From: Oreohelix idahoensis
Lineage: Eukaryota > Mollusca > Gastropoda > Stylommatophora > Oreohelicidae
NCBI GenBank assembly: GCA_024509875.1
Contig: JAMPIV010012272.1
Coordinates: forward strand, 43,196 to 107,195
Direction of reading: 5' to 3'
Length of the DNA stretch: 64,000 nucleotides
Position 1 is the stretch's first letter, and every line of letters begins with the position of its first letter. Both the position numbers and the translations under genes were made by a program. This document shows, in pieces, positions 21,321 through 31,790 of this stretch. The notes beneath the pieces are model-generated. The model did not search any database and was not told where the DNA came from. It saw only the letters and a list, made by a program, of their open reading frames with translations.

Positions 21321-23408
21321 GAAGGTAATTTAAGAATATAGACTCAGTAGAATTACTGATTGGACAGAAATAGAATTCTACAGAAAATGGTAAGTCACAG
21401 TGTCTGAGAAGAACACTGGCATCATCAGATAGTTACGGGTGTGAATAATTTGAGTTAGGAATTAAGGTACATAGATCATAGACTACAAGATGCCCCTTCC
21501 CTATGTAACCCCCAGTGATATGTTATTAAATATAAAAAAAAGCTTAACTGCAACAGTTATATAAGTAATAAGTCAGTTAATACAATTTCAATATTTAATA
21601 TGTATATACATCTATCTACTTGTGTGCTGAATGATGAATGTTGGAAGATGATTACGATTGTGGTAGTATATTTACATCAGATGATCATAAAATAAAATTG
21701 AGAAAAGTTCATCTGGGATCTTCCACTAGTATTAGAAAAATGTATCCACTTGTGCTGTTACTCTAGTCTTTGTCTCTTTTAGAATCGGTTATCATCACAA
21801 ACTAGGAATGATCTCTGTCACTGACTATAACTGATCACTGTCACTGAATTTGAATGAGCACTGTCACTGTCTATGACTTCTGACTTATATTGCAGGAAAT
21901 GTCTCTATGTGTACTCATCTGTCGAATAGACTGTGTTCTTGAGCTGTGATGGCACTTTAATACGAGTACAATTACTGATAGTCTTCACCCTAGCCCACTC
22001 ATACAATGAGGGAGAGTAAGAATCTTGTGCAGTTTCCACCACTGTGCTCCTGAAGAAATTTTCATTTGGGCTTCTTTCAATGTTTGGATCAATATATTTT
22101 TGTGAATAATTATTTCCAACATGAATTATACCAAAAGCAAATTAAGAAGCCAATAGAATGACGTGAGTCTCCGGTCATGCTTGAAAATGAAAACAACAGA
22201 TTATTCACCAAATATTGACCAACTTTGCATGGAAATCCAACAGCAAAATTATCATTAAATTTCCTTACTTTTCATTTCTATATTTTATTTTATTATTATG
22301 TTAAATTTTATCTGAATATTTGTTACTGAAAAAATTGTATTACTTATTGTGTATTAAAATAGCATTTGAAAAATTGTGTTTATTATTTCAGTTATATATG
22401 TATATATAATTGAATGAGGGGTACCATGTGATTTTTTTTTCCATACGGCTCACCAATTTTTGTAAAGTGGAGACAAAATTAAATATTTCGCTCTTTGTCA
22501 TGGAAAGGTTCCCGACTCCTGCTCTAACCGCTTAGCCAATATTCATTCACTGAATCATTCGTTCATTCAATATCTTTCTGTGTTTCCTATGCTCCACAGA
22601 CCTTCAACTTAAACACGTCAAGCCATCTTCTACTGTGCTATCCGTTCAAGGTCTTTCTAATCTTCTTTATGACTGTTTTTTATCCCTTTTTTTCCCTGTA
22701 TAATTCATTTCTCCTTTACAACCCCTATGCTGCACAAAGTTGTACAACCTGTCACCCATTGTAGTTGCAACCTTTGTGGGTCCGGGCTAAAACACTCTGC
22801 CCTTGGGCTACCTCTTAATCGCACCTGTGCATTGAATTCTCCCAGGATAAACACTTCATCAGCCCGCTGAGTTGGGGAAGTGTTATGGGGTTACAAGAAA
22901 GTCCAAAATCCCATCCAAAAATGCTGTAAGGGTAAAAGAATGAAAACTCGAATCCCTGGTGTTGGGCAGCAGACGAACAAGAGGAAGAAGAAGAATGAGT
23001 CATATTTATTTTGTTGTTGGTATTCGACAAGTTGTCAAAGAATTCATCTGTGACGTATCTACCATATCATTGAGCATGTCACTGCATATATACAATTGTT
23101 CTTGCCATATACTTACAATTGCAGTACTTAATCCTCTTAGATTTGTAGTCTATGCTGGATGCCTGTTTGGCTTTTTTTTTTTCTGGATAGAGAATAAAAC
23201 CTGCTCCTTACGCGGATCATCTACACTTTCTGGCAAGTCACCACTTACATTTGTACTCCCTACGGTGCATGGGACCACCTGGGCAGCTGGTTCGCTTACA
23301 GGAAGTCTGCACCAAACATTCACAAGCACTTGAAGCAGTGGTTTATGAGGCCATTTGTTTTATGAGGCGGCTATCTCCATGTACAACTTCATACTAGACG
23401 CTTTTCGG
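21321..23408. other. Unassigned non-coding DNA
   Basis: I see no gene. Short near-repeats of CACTGTCACTG occur at 21815-21870. The stretch 22740-23000 ends in an AAGAGGAAGAAGAAGAA tail and could be an old retroposon, but I found no duplication around it. Confidence 0.4.
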
Positions 23409-25229
23409 CAGTGGCGTCACTAGGGGGGGGGGGGGGGGCGGACCGCACCGGGTGACACCATCAGAGGGGGTGACACTAAAATGACTGATTATTGATTATG
23501 CAAACCTAATCCACTAATGTATCTCATGTAACGGTAAAGTTTAACGTTAAAATGAACATAATTTTGATGTAGTTCTTAAACGTTTTTACTTCGAATTCTA
23601 TTGTTTTCTTACCGAATTTTTACTTTAACCACATGCAACTATGTAAATATAACTACCTTTAGGCTGTGCGTATGATATTGTAATTTAAAGGTGTAATTTT
23701 AATTTTGCTATTTGTTTATGTCACTACTATTGACATTACATTCAGTGATATACGAGAATTACGATTTACGAGTAATATTAGTATAAAAAACATTACTAAG
23801 GATTCTGTATGGTCTGGTACGGGAGAAGGTCCATGGGGGTTGTAGCAAAGTTGATTTTGCTGGGGAGGTTATGATGGTATCCTAACAAAGAATGAAATCG
23901 GTGTCTGTAAACCTGCATGTAAACTCGTGTGATGTGCAGGGTCTAAGCACCTCCCTAGATCTCACACGGTCACTCTTTGTAGGCCTAGTGATGGTGTATG
24001 AGTCTAGGTGTCCTAGAGAAATGATGATGATGTAAAACACACCACAAAAACTTTAATTTTCTATGTGCAGGGTTAGTTTTCCTAAATTAACTGTACAATT
24101 TATTTTTTGCCTGTCCCATATCTCTTGGATCTTTGAAAATCCACAAGACGGTTTCACTCTTGTGGACAAATTTGCTATAGTATATATATATATGGTATAT
24201 ATATATATATATTTATCTCTGTCCTGTGGGAAATGTTCACAGCTATTACTCTATTAATCTAGTAGGGAGAGTCACTGTGTATGAGGGGCTGTAGTTTCAT
24301 CACGCCCCCAAACTTCCTGAGTATATGTTTAAATATCAGTGTTTGTTAAAGCGAAAGTGTCAGATGTACCCAGATGCCTAACTCATCACCTGGAATTCCT
24401 TGGTAGAATGAAATACAATATGTAGATGCAGAAAATCTCTTTCAAACGTGCACCAAGCTCCTCCCGTTATCTGTTGACAGCATATGAAGGGTCGGAGACT
24501 TGATAGTATGTTTCTGACTCAGCAGGTTTCATGTCACCAGCTGGCACCAGGAAATAGAACCTCTGCAACAAAAGGACACCCTGGCCTTTTACATCTGATC
24601 ACTCACTATATTTGTTATTCTCCTAAGGAGGTATGGGGTCAGCCTCGCGTGCCTTACATGTGCACTCGCCCCTAATTTTACATGACTCCCACCTTGCTGT
24701 GACCACACCTCAGGTCCCTATGGCAGATACGCCACTGTACCTTTACATATTTTTCCTCAACACAATAATGTGGAGTAACCACATTTCCTTTGGTATGATT
24801 TTCTCTTCTGTTTTTTTTTTTTTTTAAATATAAATGCTTCAGGCATGCTTAATAGTGTTCGTAGAACACAGAGGCTTATTACTATTCTAATGCAATAATA
24901 TTCAAACAAAATCATGACAACATACACCAGTTAGATACATTTCAAAGTGAGGACTCAACAATGTCTGCTCCCGGCATGTCCTTCACTTTCCCCCATAGCA
25001 GTATCTAACTTTGGTAGTTGGAATAAACATAGTAATTCATAAAGCATCTGTTGCGCACATATTCTTTTGTGTGGCGCACAGATTACTGTAAATATGCATA
25101 CAAATATAAAATGTAGTTATTTGTCTGATAAAAATATATTTATCTTTGAATTCACGATTTTCAGTCTAAAGGGACAGAACTCAGATTAGGCAATGTGTAT
25201 TCATTTTGTGTGTTATCGCTTCTTGTATC

Positions 25230-26620
25230 TTTCCTGAAGATCGAACTAAGCGTGGGAATCTGGGTTATAGCAATCTGTTCTGTGTTTGGTTAGAAATAGA
25301 TTATTCTTGCTTCAGAATATCTATGGCCCGAATCTATGTGTAGTTCTTGTCTATGTAGGACGAGTATGTCTTATATTTTGATATCTTAGTATGTTTAAGT
25401 GGAACTATTTTTCCTTGTAATGTACTTTGGGGTCAGGTGCTTTCGGCGCATGAAGATAGGTTAGAGAGTTCTTCGGTGATGGAGAAGCCTGGCGGGACGT
25501 CATGTCTTAGACCTGTCAAAAGTTTGTGATCTCTTCGATTGATTATGGGAACGAAGATAATTTCTTCTAGGATTGTTAGATCCATAAGTTCCCAGTGTTG
25601 ATTCAGTAACGCCAGGAGAGTGTTTTGTGTTTGCTAGTATATTTCATATGGCAAGGTAAAGAACTGTTCACTGAACTTTTTCATCCCTAGGCTCAGATGG
25701 GCAGACGTCGATATGAATTTACCTATGTATATGTCGGGACGACATATTATCTAGCAGCACCTAATATGTTTATATGCAGCAATTATGAGGACAGAATATA
25801 ATGATTATTGTAGAATCATTTATTGTTGATGAACAAGGCTTCGATTGAAGATTTGCTATACACCCGTATAGTGAGCGATGCTCAACAGGGAACCAGAAGC
25901 CATTTTGGAATTCTACTTATTTTGGAATCCTACTTATTGCCGATCATCAATCAGAGAACGGGAATGCCCCCTTATTATCAGGTGATGATTAAGAGATCAC
26001 TATTATAAAGAAAACCCAATACTAGTGGGTTAACATTATCTTCACAGAGATTTGCTGTAATTTACCTAAAGGAATCTTCGATAGAAAGAGGTCCTGTTTA
26101 GGAGTCAAGTTTGAACAATATCGATTAACTGACATGCTCGGTCAGTAAGGCCTGAGGATTGTATTTATAAACAATGGAAATCTAAGTGCTTGTTTACAGA
26201 TGTTCCATTGCAATGTTATTCAGCATGAATGCTAATTTATGATGGTAGTCCATTGATCAACACTATGCTGTTTATGTCGACTTGTGTTCCTGTAACGATG
26301 CTCGTACTGTCCATGTGTACGTCCTATTAAAGAATATGAAACGACCACAGTAGTCCAGCCATCCTTGACTTCCACCTGTGATTGGAGTGAGTGACCTGTG
26401 CACTTGTCGAACCATCATCCATTCGCGTTTGTCATTATTGATGCTCACACTCACCCATTGCACCAGTATATACACACTAACAGTACACCTTGTCAGGGCC
26501 CCAACAGTCGGTAACCTGACCTATGTACCGAACATTGTGACTGGAAAAGCTTTATCAATGTGGTGGCACTTTATCCAAGCATATACACGACATACCTCAA
26601 AACCATCATTATCAACTGAT
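25230..26620 (+). repeat. Dispersed repeat C, copy 1
   Basis: This region matches the reverse complement of about 49150-50470. Blocks seen in both include TTCTTGCTTCAGAATATCTATGG, the segment with AGGACGAGT-TGTCTTATAT, and the AGAGATCACT stretch. The two copies are clearly diverged, with many indels. No coding potential is evident. The copy at 49-50 kb sits inside an LTR, while this one does not, so the repeat is probably its own family. Confidence 0.6.
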
Positions 26621-27521
26621 GTCCAGTAACCACCAATATACACGAAAGGTGCATTTATCAGCATCCTTACCACAATTCAAGAAAATATAAACAATTGACG
26701 CTGACTTTCCAAAGAAATGGCCTCAGTTTCCCTGTGCTCTGCCCAGACTGTGAATATTTATCTATTATTTAAGTTTAAATTTATCACAGCTGATCTCAGC
26801 GTAACTGAATGAAAATTTTCTCAACTGGCACTGAGCAGCGAAAGCTTTTTGCTAATATTTTGTGTCTCTGGCCAATCAAAACCTTCGACTACCAGAATTC
26901 AAATGCAGTTTTTTTTTTTTTTTTAAACAAAATAATTCCCAACTCTGCGTCTGATAGTCGATTGGCCAGCCTGCCTTAGTTATGCCAATACAAAAAGATG
27001 TTTCGTTTTGGATTACATTTTTCCTACCGCCCCCCTTTCCCCCTATACTCTCTGTTTACCCAAGCGAATTTGAATGTACCTCAATGCCGCTATTTCTAAG
27101 CCGGCGTCCCTATTAACGAAAAAAAAACTAACAAGCAGGAACAACCGTCAGTCTGTTAGTGCGTCCGTAGACATTTAGTATTTCTTCAATAACTGGGCTA
27201 ATATTGTGACTATCATATTATTTCAAACATATTCTTGCTCATTAAACTTTAAGCTATATTAACATATAATTTTTATGATCAGTTTGATATTGGTTTAGAT
27301 TTTACAATTATTTTTCACTGACCATCGTCAAGTAAAATTTTTAACAAGGCGGCCATCTTCCCCTCTCTCGCCAGCATGTATTTTTCAAATAACTAACTTG
27401 TTTCAGTTACGTCAGAAATGCTACCGCACTGATGAAAATAAATTTGTCTGCGTGGTTTTGCTTTGGCTGGCTTTGCTCGCGCGTGTATATCTGCATGGCA
27501 GAATGTGTCAAACGAAACGAA

Positions 27522-27565
27522 GGGGGGGGGGGGGGGGGGGGAGGGGCTGGGGGGGGGGGGGGTGT

Positions 27566-27614
<49 letters not shown>
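27522..27614 (+). repeat. Long poly-G tract
   Basis: About 90 bases are nearly all G, with a few single-base breaks (A, CT, T). The tract has strong potential for G-quadruplex structure on the plus strand. Proteins of poly-Gly or poly-Pro read from it are artefacts. The exact length in the assembly is doubtful. Confidence 0.95.
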
Positions 27615-27615
<1 letters not shown>

Positions 27616-28220
27616 GCGGGCGGGAATGCATGGCGGGTAAGAATTGGCGTTAATAATTTGTATAGTATCGTGTAACACTACCAAAAAATGTAAGGATTAC
27701 TACTAAATTTGCGTTAAAGTTGACAGAATACGTTAATTCAGACAGTAGTTGGCGGCACACTTCCGCCAAAGCTTTAATTGTAAGTCTTGCCACAGTCTCT
27801 ATCAAATCGGGCAAAATGTTAAAAATGTACGTCACAAGGAACGCGGGTAGGTTTAAACGGGGGGAGCGGTTCTAAGCCGTTCCTATGCACTAAATTAAGC
27901 GCTATGCTGGCGTGTGAGAGCCTCACCGTCAGACACAATAGGGCTGTTGTATTTATTATCATTTTATGACTAAAATCTTACTGAAATGAGCGATTATTCT
28001 CGCAGATTTTACTACAGGGGTGACACCATGAGTTACCGCACTGGATGACACCAACCCTAGTGACGCCACCGCTTTACGACATGCTAGAGGGGGCAGTTAT
28101 TCTATTTTTTTCTGTCCATTCAGAGACCCTTAATACGAAGCAGTGTTATCATGCAGTAGCTCGTTACTTAATAACGTGACATTTCAGCCTCAGCCAATAT
28201 CCTTTAGCTTCCCAAGGAGC

Positions 28221-28590
28221 ATAGGCCTTCAATAAACACGTGCCAAGTCCTACTGTCACATGACAACATAGGCCTTCAATAAACACGTGTCAAATCCTAC
28301 TGTCACATGACAACATAGGCTTTCAATAAACACGTGCCAAGTCCTACTGTCACATGACAACATAGGCCTTCAATAAACACGTGCCAAGTCCTACTGTCAC
28401 ATGACAACATAGGCCTTCAATAAACACGTGCCAAGTCCTACTGTCACATGACAACATATGCCTTCAATAAACACGTGCCAAGTCCTACTGTCACATGACA
28501 ACATAGGCCTTCAATAAACAAGTGCCAAGTCCTACTGTCACATGACAACATTGGCCTTCAATAAACACGTGCCAAGTCCTACTGTCACGT
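28221..28590. repeat. 47-bp minisatellite, 8 copies, inside a LINE 3' end
   Basis: Units start at 28221, 28268, 28315, 28362, 28409, 28456, 28503 and 28550, with an exact period of 47. Each has ATAGGCCTTCAATAAACA, CGTGCCAAGTCCTACTGTCAC and an ATGACAAC linker. The unit equals the LINE 3' end (normally single copy, as at 30395-30440) plus a short linker. Units differ by few substitutions. Confidence 0.97.
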
Positions 28591-28805
28591 GCTGTCAGCT
28601 CAAGTTCCAAGTCTTCCTCATCATTTCTACTACTGCCTCCAGTTCTCTTCTCCGTGTGTATTTGGTCGACCTCTTCCTCTCTTTCCATGTGGATTCCAGA
28701 ACAAGGACTACCTTGTAATGCTTTCAGCACGTTTCCTCAATGTGTGTCCTATCAATCGCCAGCGTCTTCTTCTCATCTCTTGTTCTACTGACAATTGGCT
28801 GGTTC

Positions 28806-28915
28806 TTGTCATCAGTTCCACATTAGTGATCTTGTCATCAGTTCCACATTAGTGATCTTGTCATCAGTTCCACATTAGTGATCTTGTCATCAGTTCCACA
28901 TTAGTAATCTTGTCA
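28806..28915. repeat. 26-bp minisatellite, 4 copies, inside the same LINE
   Basis: Four units of 26 bases (core TTGTCATCAGTTCCACATTA) start at 28806, 28832, 28858 and 28884. Other copies of the LINE have this block once, for example at about 30654-30680. Confidence 0.95.
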
Positions 28916-28960
28916 TTCTATTTCAATTCTTCTATTCTACGTTTCTCCCTACCATCTGAT

Positions 28961-29907
28961 ATTTCCATGCCAGACATTCAAGTTTTCTTCTAAATAATTC
29001 AACTGTATCTAGTTCTTTAGTTGTGAGTTAATAGAAGTTCTATGCAACTATTTTAATTGCTTGCCTTGGTCTCATCTTTGTACGTGTCCCATTGTAGTAT
29101 CTGTTAGATCGGGAGTTGCCATAAGGTAGATCTCGACTATCGGTATGACACATGGTATGATTTGATAGATCTGTACGTGATGAAAAGGGGGGGGGGGAAG
29201 AAAAATTTTATAAAGTTAGAGAAATGACGAACTAGCCCTTTCCCGATAGCATTTAAAAACGTGATATCCCCATGATTAATGGTAATTTTTCCTGCGTTCC
29301 CTGAGAAAACTAACGAGCTGGCTTTCCAAAAAAAAAAAAAGCTACATACTTTCATAAATGCGTACAATTTTTTAAACATATTATTCTGTCATTACATTAA
29401 ACATACTGTTCGTGATAAGCTTTAAGACACAAATATCATCTGATTCTCAAAACATCTAGTCATCATGCGGACCTACATTTTCAATACACGTAATTTCCAA
29501 AATCTTAAAACTTCACACAAGAATAACCTGCTATCATTTTGCTTGCAAGATTCGCAAGCATTAGTCGTCCACACATAGATCTGCAAGTATGAAAATACGT
29601 TAGATAAATTGTATCCCCTTTCACACACGCTTTCAACATTGAGGTCCGCTGGGTAGTACCTCCAAAACTCAACTGATCACATCTCCCGTATAAACAACCT
29701 GCTTCACCACACAACGCAAAACTCACCCACACTCATACACATTCTCTACGCGACAAATACTTTCAAACGAGATTTCCGATTTGATGTGCAAAATGTATCG
29801 CTACCTTTAGCAATAACATTTACGTACATTAAGACTATCATTGTGGCTTTAAATTTAAGGCTTACATTACTTGAAGAACTAATTAAACCAAAACTATGTC
29901 AAAGCAA
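28961..29907. other. Unassigned non-coding DNA
   Basis: No gene or boundary is recognised. A short G-run (29187-29196) and an A-run (29328-29340) are present. Confidence 0.4.
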
Positions 29908-29919
29908 ACAGAGTATTAT

Positions 29920-30285
29920 TTTTTTTTTTTTTTTTTTTTTTTCGTACGCCCGCTAATACTCGAGGCGAAATCTCAGGTTATTACTATGTCTAACCTGACA
30001 TTGATTTTACGTGAGTATCCCTTTTTACTTGTACAGAGACAGGTGTCCCTCGCCCTTCAGGCAAATACTCTCCGATTTCGGAGGTACCCATTGCAGCTGG
30101 GTCGGCTCAGGAGCCGCCAATCCCTGGTCGACGACACTCCTTCAAATGTCGTCGCCAGGTCTCGAGTTAATCCAGTCCAATTCCCGGTCGACGAAAAAAT
30201 CCTCAAATGCCGTCGCCCGGGTTTGATCCTGAATCACCCGGTCGCCAGAGCGGTGTTGTAACCACTACGCTAGCGCGGCTCCCCC
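29920..30285 (-). mobile_element. tRNA-derived SINE (family A, copy 2)
   Basis: This has the same structure as 1573-1934: on the minus strand a GGGAGCCGCGCTAGCGTAGT head with A-box and B-box (GGATCAAACCC), a common body, and poly(A) at the 29920 side. The 12-bp target duplication acagagtattat is at 29908-29919 and 30286-30297. The body is close to copy 1. Confidence 0.88.
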
Positions 30286-30368
30286 ACAGAGTATTATATT
30301 TGTCAAAAAGATATAAAGTCAGAATTGTTAGATTATCCAAAGAAAAACACATTCTAAGCTAAATTATT

Positions 30369-30771
30369 CAATACCCTTTAGCTCCCCAAGGAGCATAGGC
30401 ATTCAACAAACACATGCCAAGTCTTCCTGTCCCGTGCCATCCGCTCAAGTTCTTTCCATCTTTTCCTCATCATTTTCACCTCTGTTTCCAGGTCTCTTCT
30501 CCGTGTGTTTTTGGTCTACCTCTGACTCTCTTTCCCTGTGGATTCCAGAACAAGGACTGCCTCGCAATGCTATCAACAGGTTTCCTCAATGTGTGTCCTA
30601 TCCATCGCCAGCGACTTCTTCTCAACTCTTGTTCCACTGGCACTTGTCTGGTTCTTGTCATCAATTCCACATTTGTGACTTTGTCATACCATTTCAGTCC
30701 TTCTATTCTACGCAAGCACCCGTTTATAAAAGTCTGTAGCTTTTTGGTTGTTGTTTTTGTTGTTCTCCATG
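30369..30771 (-). pseudogene. LINE family L1x, C-terminal part (beyond solo LTR)
   Basis: This is the downstream end of the LINE whose RT is at 35499-36555. The minus-strand frame at 30715-30476 reads LRRSRWRWIGHTLRKPVDS and then a basic GK-RGRPK tail, the typical C-terminal region of this LINE. The 3' end is near 30369, with GGAGCTAAAGGGTATTG. The solo LTR at 30772-35498 interrupts it at a CCATG site. The copy at 62359-63147 shows the uninterrupted sequence at the same place (GAAACATGGAGAAC, near 62740). Confidence 0.85.
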
Positions 30772-31790
30772 TGTCGCAGAGAGATGTATGATTAATAAAT
30801 TTCTATGTCTTTTCTTTATTCTACCCGTGTCTTCTACTTTATTATCGCTCTTTTATCCTTTCTTTTTTTCGCATTCGTCTGATTGTGAAAAATAAAACTC
30901 TCCCATTCATACCTTCGCCTGTCTCTTTTTCTTATTTAGCAACGCATTTTATTGCTGTTAAGCTAGGTTCGTGAGGAGATCGAATAGTGTGAAATTCGTC
31001 TCGACAGACATATGATGGCAGACATATCGTCTAGCAATTTCATCTGACACGGCGCTCTAGGTTAAGTTTCTCGGTGTTAAGTGTGAGAAGGCGCCAACAT
31101 GCATAGCTCGGGTATGACCAGAGGTAGCTGTAGGTGTTAGAACGAGCACTGGCAGTTTTATTGCTGGCGCCTGAGTTAATGTGAAATGTTAAGACGGGAC
31201 GCTATTTCGGATTTTCAAGAATGGCGTGCATCCTTTGTCCGTTTTCATATATTATACCCCAGTAGTTAGACTTCAGGCATTCAGTACTCCTAAGTTGCAG
31301 TAGACGGATCGCTCGTGCTAGAGAAATATGCTTGTATAGCGAAGTTTCTTAGTTTTCTCGTCAATTTTTTGCCGAGCTTCTAGAATACCTATCTAGTGAA
31401 TAATTCTAGTCGTGGTGATAGCCGTAGTTCTGTTTGGAGGTAATATTGTATCTAGTATTTTGTGAGTGATTTAAGTGGTAAATCGCCTATTTTATTTTCA
31501 CTAGTTAGATTTCTGTGCAGAGGGATTAAATTATAAGTCTGTTATATTCTCTAGTTACTGCGTTACAGTGGAAAGCAGAATAAATTATTATTTCTAGCTT
31601 AAACTCATGCAGCTGTAAATAAATTTAATTAAATTGCTAGTAACCAGTCCGAGTATATTGTAACTAACTTATAACTGCACTGATTCATCATTGAGCATTG
31701 ACGAAATACGTATGTATTTCTAATTCATGATGATTGATTTTTTTAAAATATAATATTATATTTTACGCGAGGATAGGAGGTATGTATATA

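Larger units (their letters stand above)
23409..28071. mobile_element. hAT-like element without recognisable transposase
   Basis: The left end reads CAGTGGCGTCACTAGGG, and the right end, on the minus strand, CGGTGGCGTCACTAGGG, both continuing to a GGTGACACC-like stretch. The flanks cttttcgg (23401-23408) and ctttacga (28072-28079) match at 6 of 8 positions, fitting an old hAT-type 8-bp duplication. Nothing inside encodes a hAT transposase, so it is non-autonomous or decayed. The interior contains a dispersed repeat (25230-26620), a short (TA)n (24177-24213) and a very long G tract (27522-27614). Confidence 0.6.
28195..28960 (-). pseudogene. LINE family L1x, 3' fragment with internal tandem arrays
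   Basis: On the minus strand this is the C-terminal and 3' end of the LINE also found at 30369-36555 and 62359-63147. It shares the segment with ACAAGAACCAGCCA, the LRKPVDS-like region, and the 3' terminus with GAAGGCCTATG-TCC. The copy is unusual because two different parts have expanded into tandem arrays (28221-28590 and 28806-28915). Its reading frame is destroyed. Confidence 0.8.

Noticed and set aside
24700..24745. Right-end-like hAT terminus (GGCAGATACGCCACTG)
   Set aside because: No matching left end or duplication was found; too short to call.
27398..27675. Poly-Gly and poly-Pro frames
   Set aside because: They are translations of the G tract at 27522-27614.
28221..28590. CRISPR-like regular repeat array
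   Set aside because: The repeats are directly adjacent 47-bp units without unique spacers and come from a LINE; this is a minisatellite in animal DNA.
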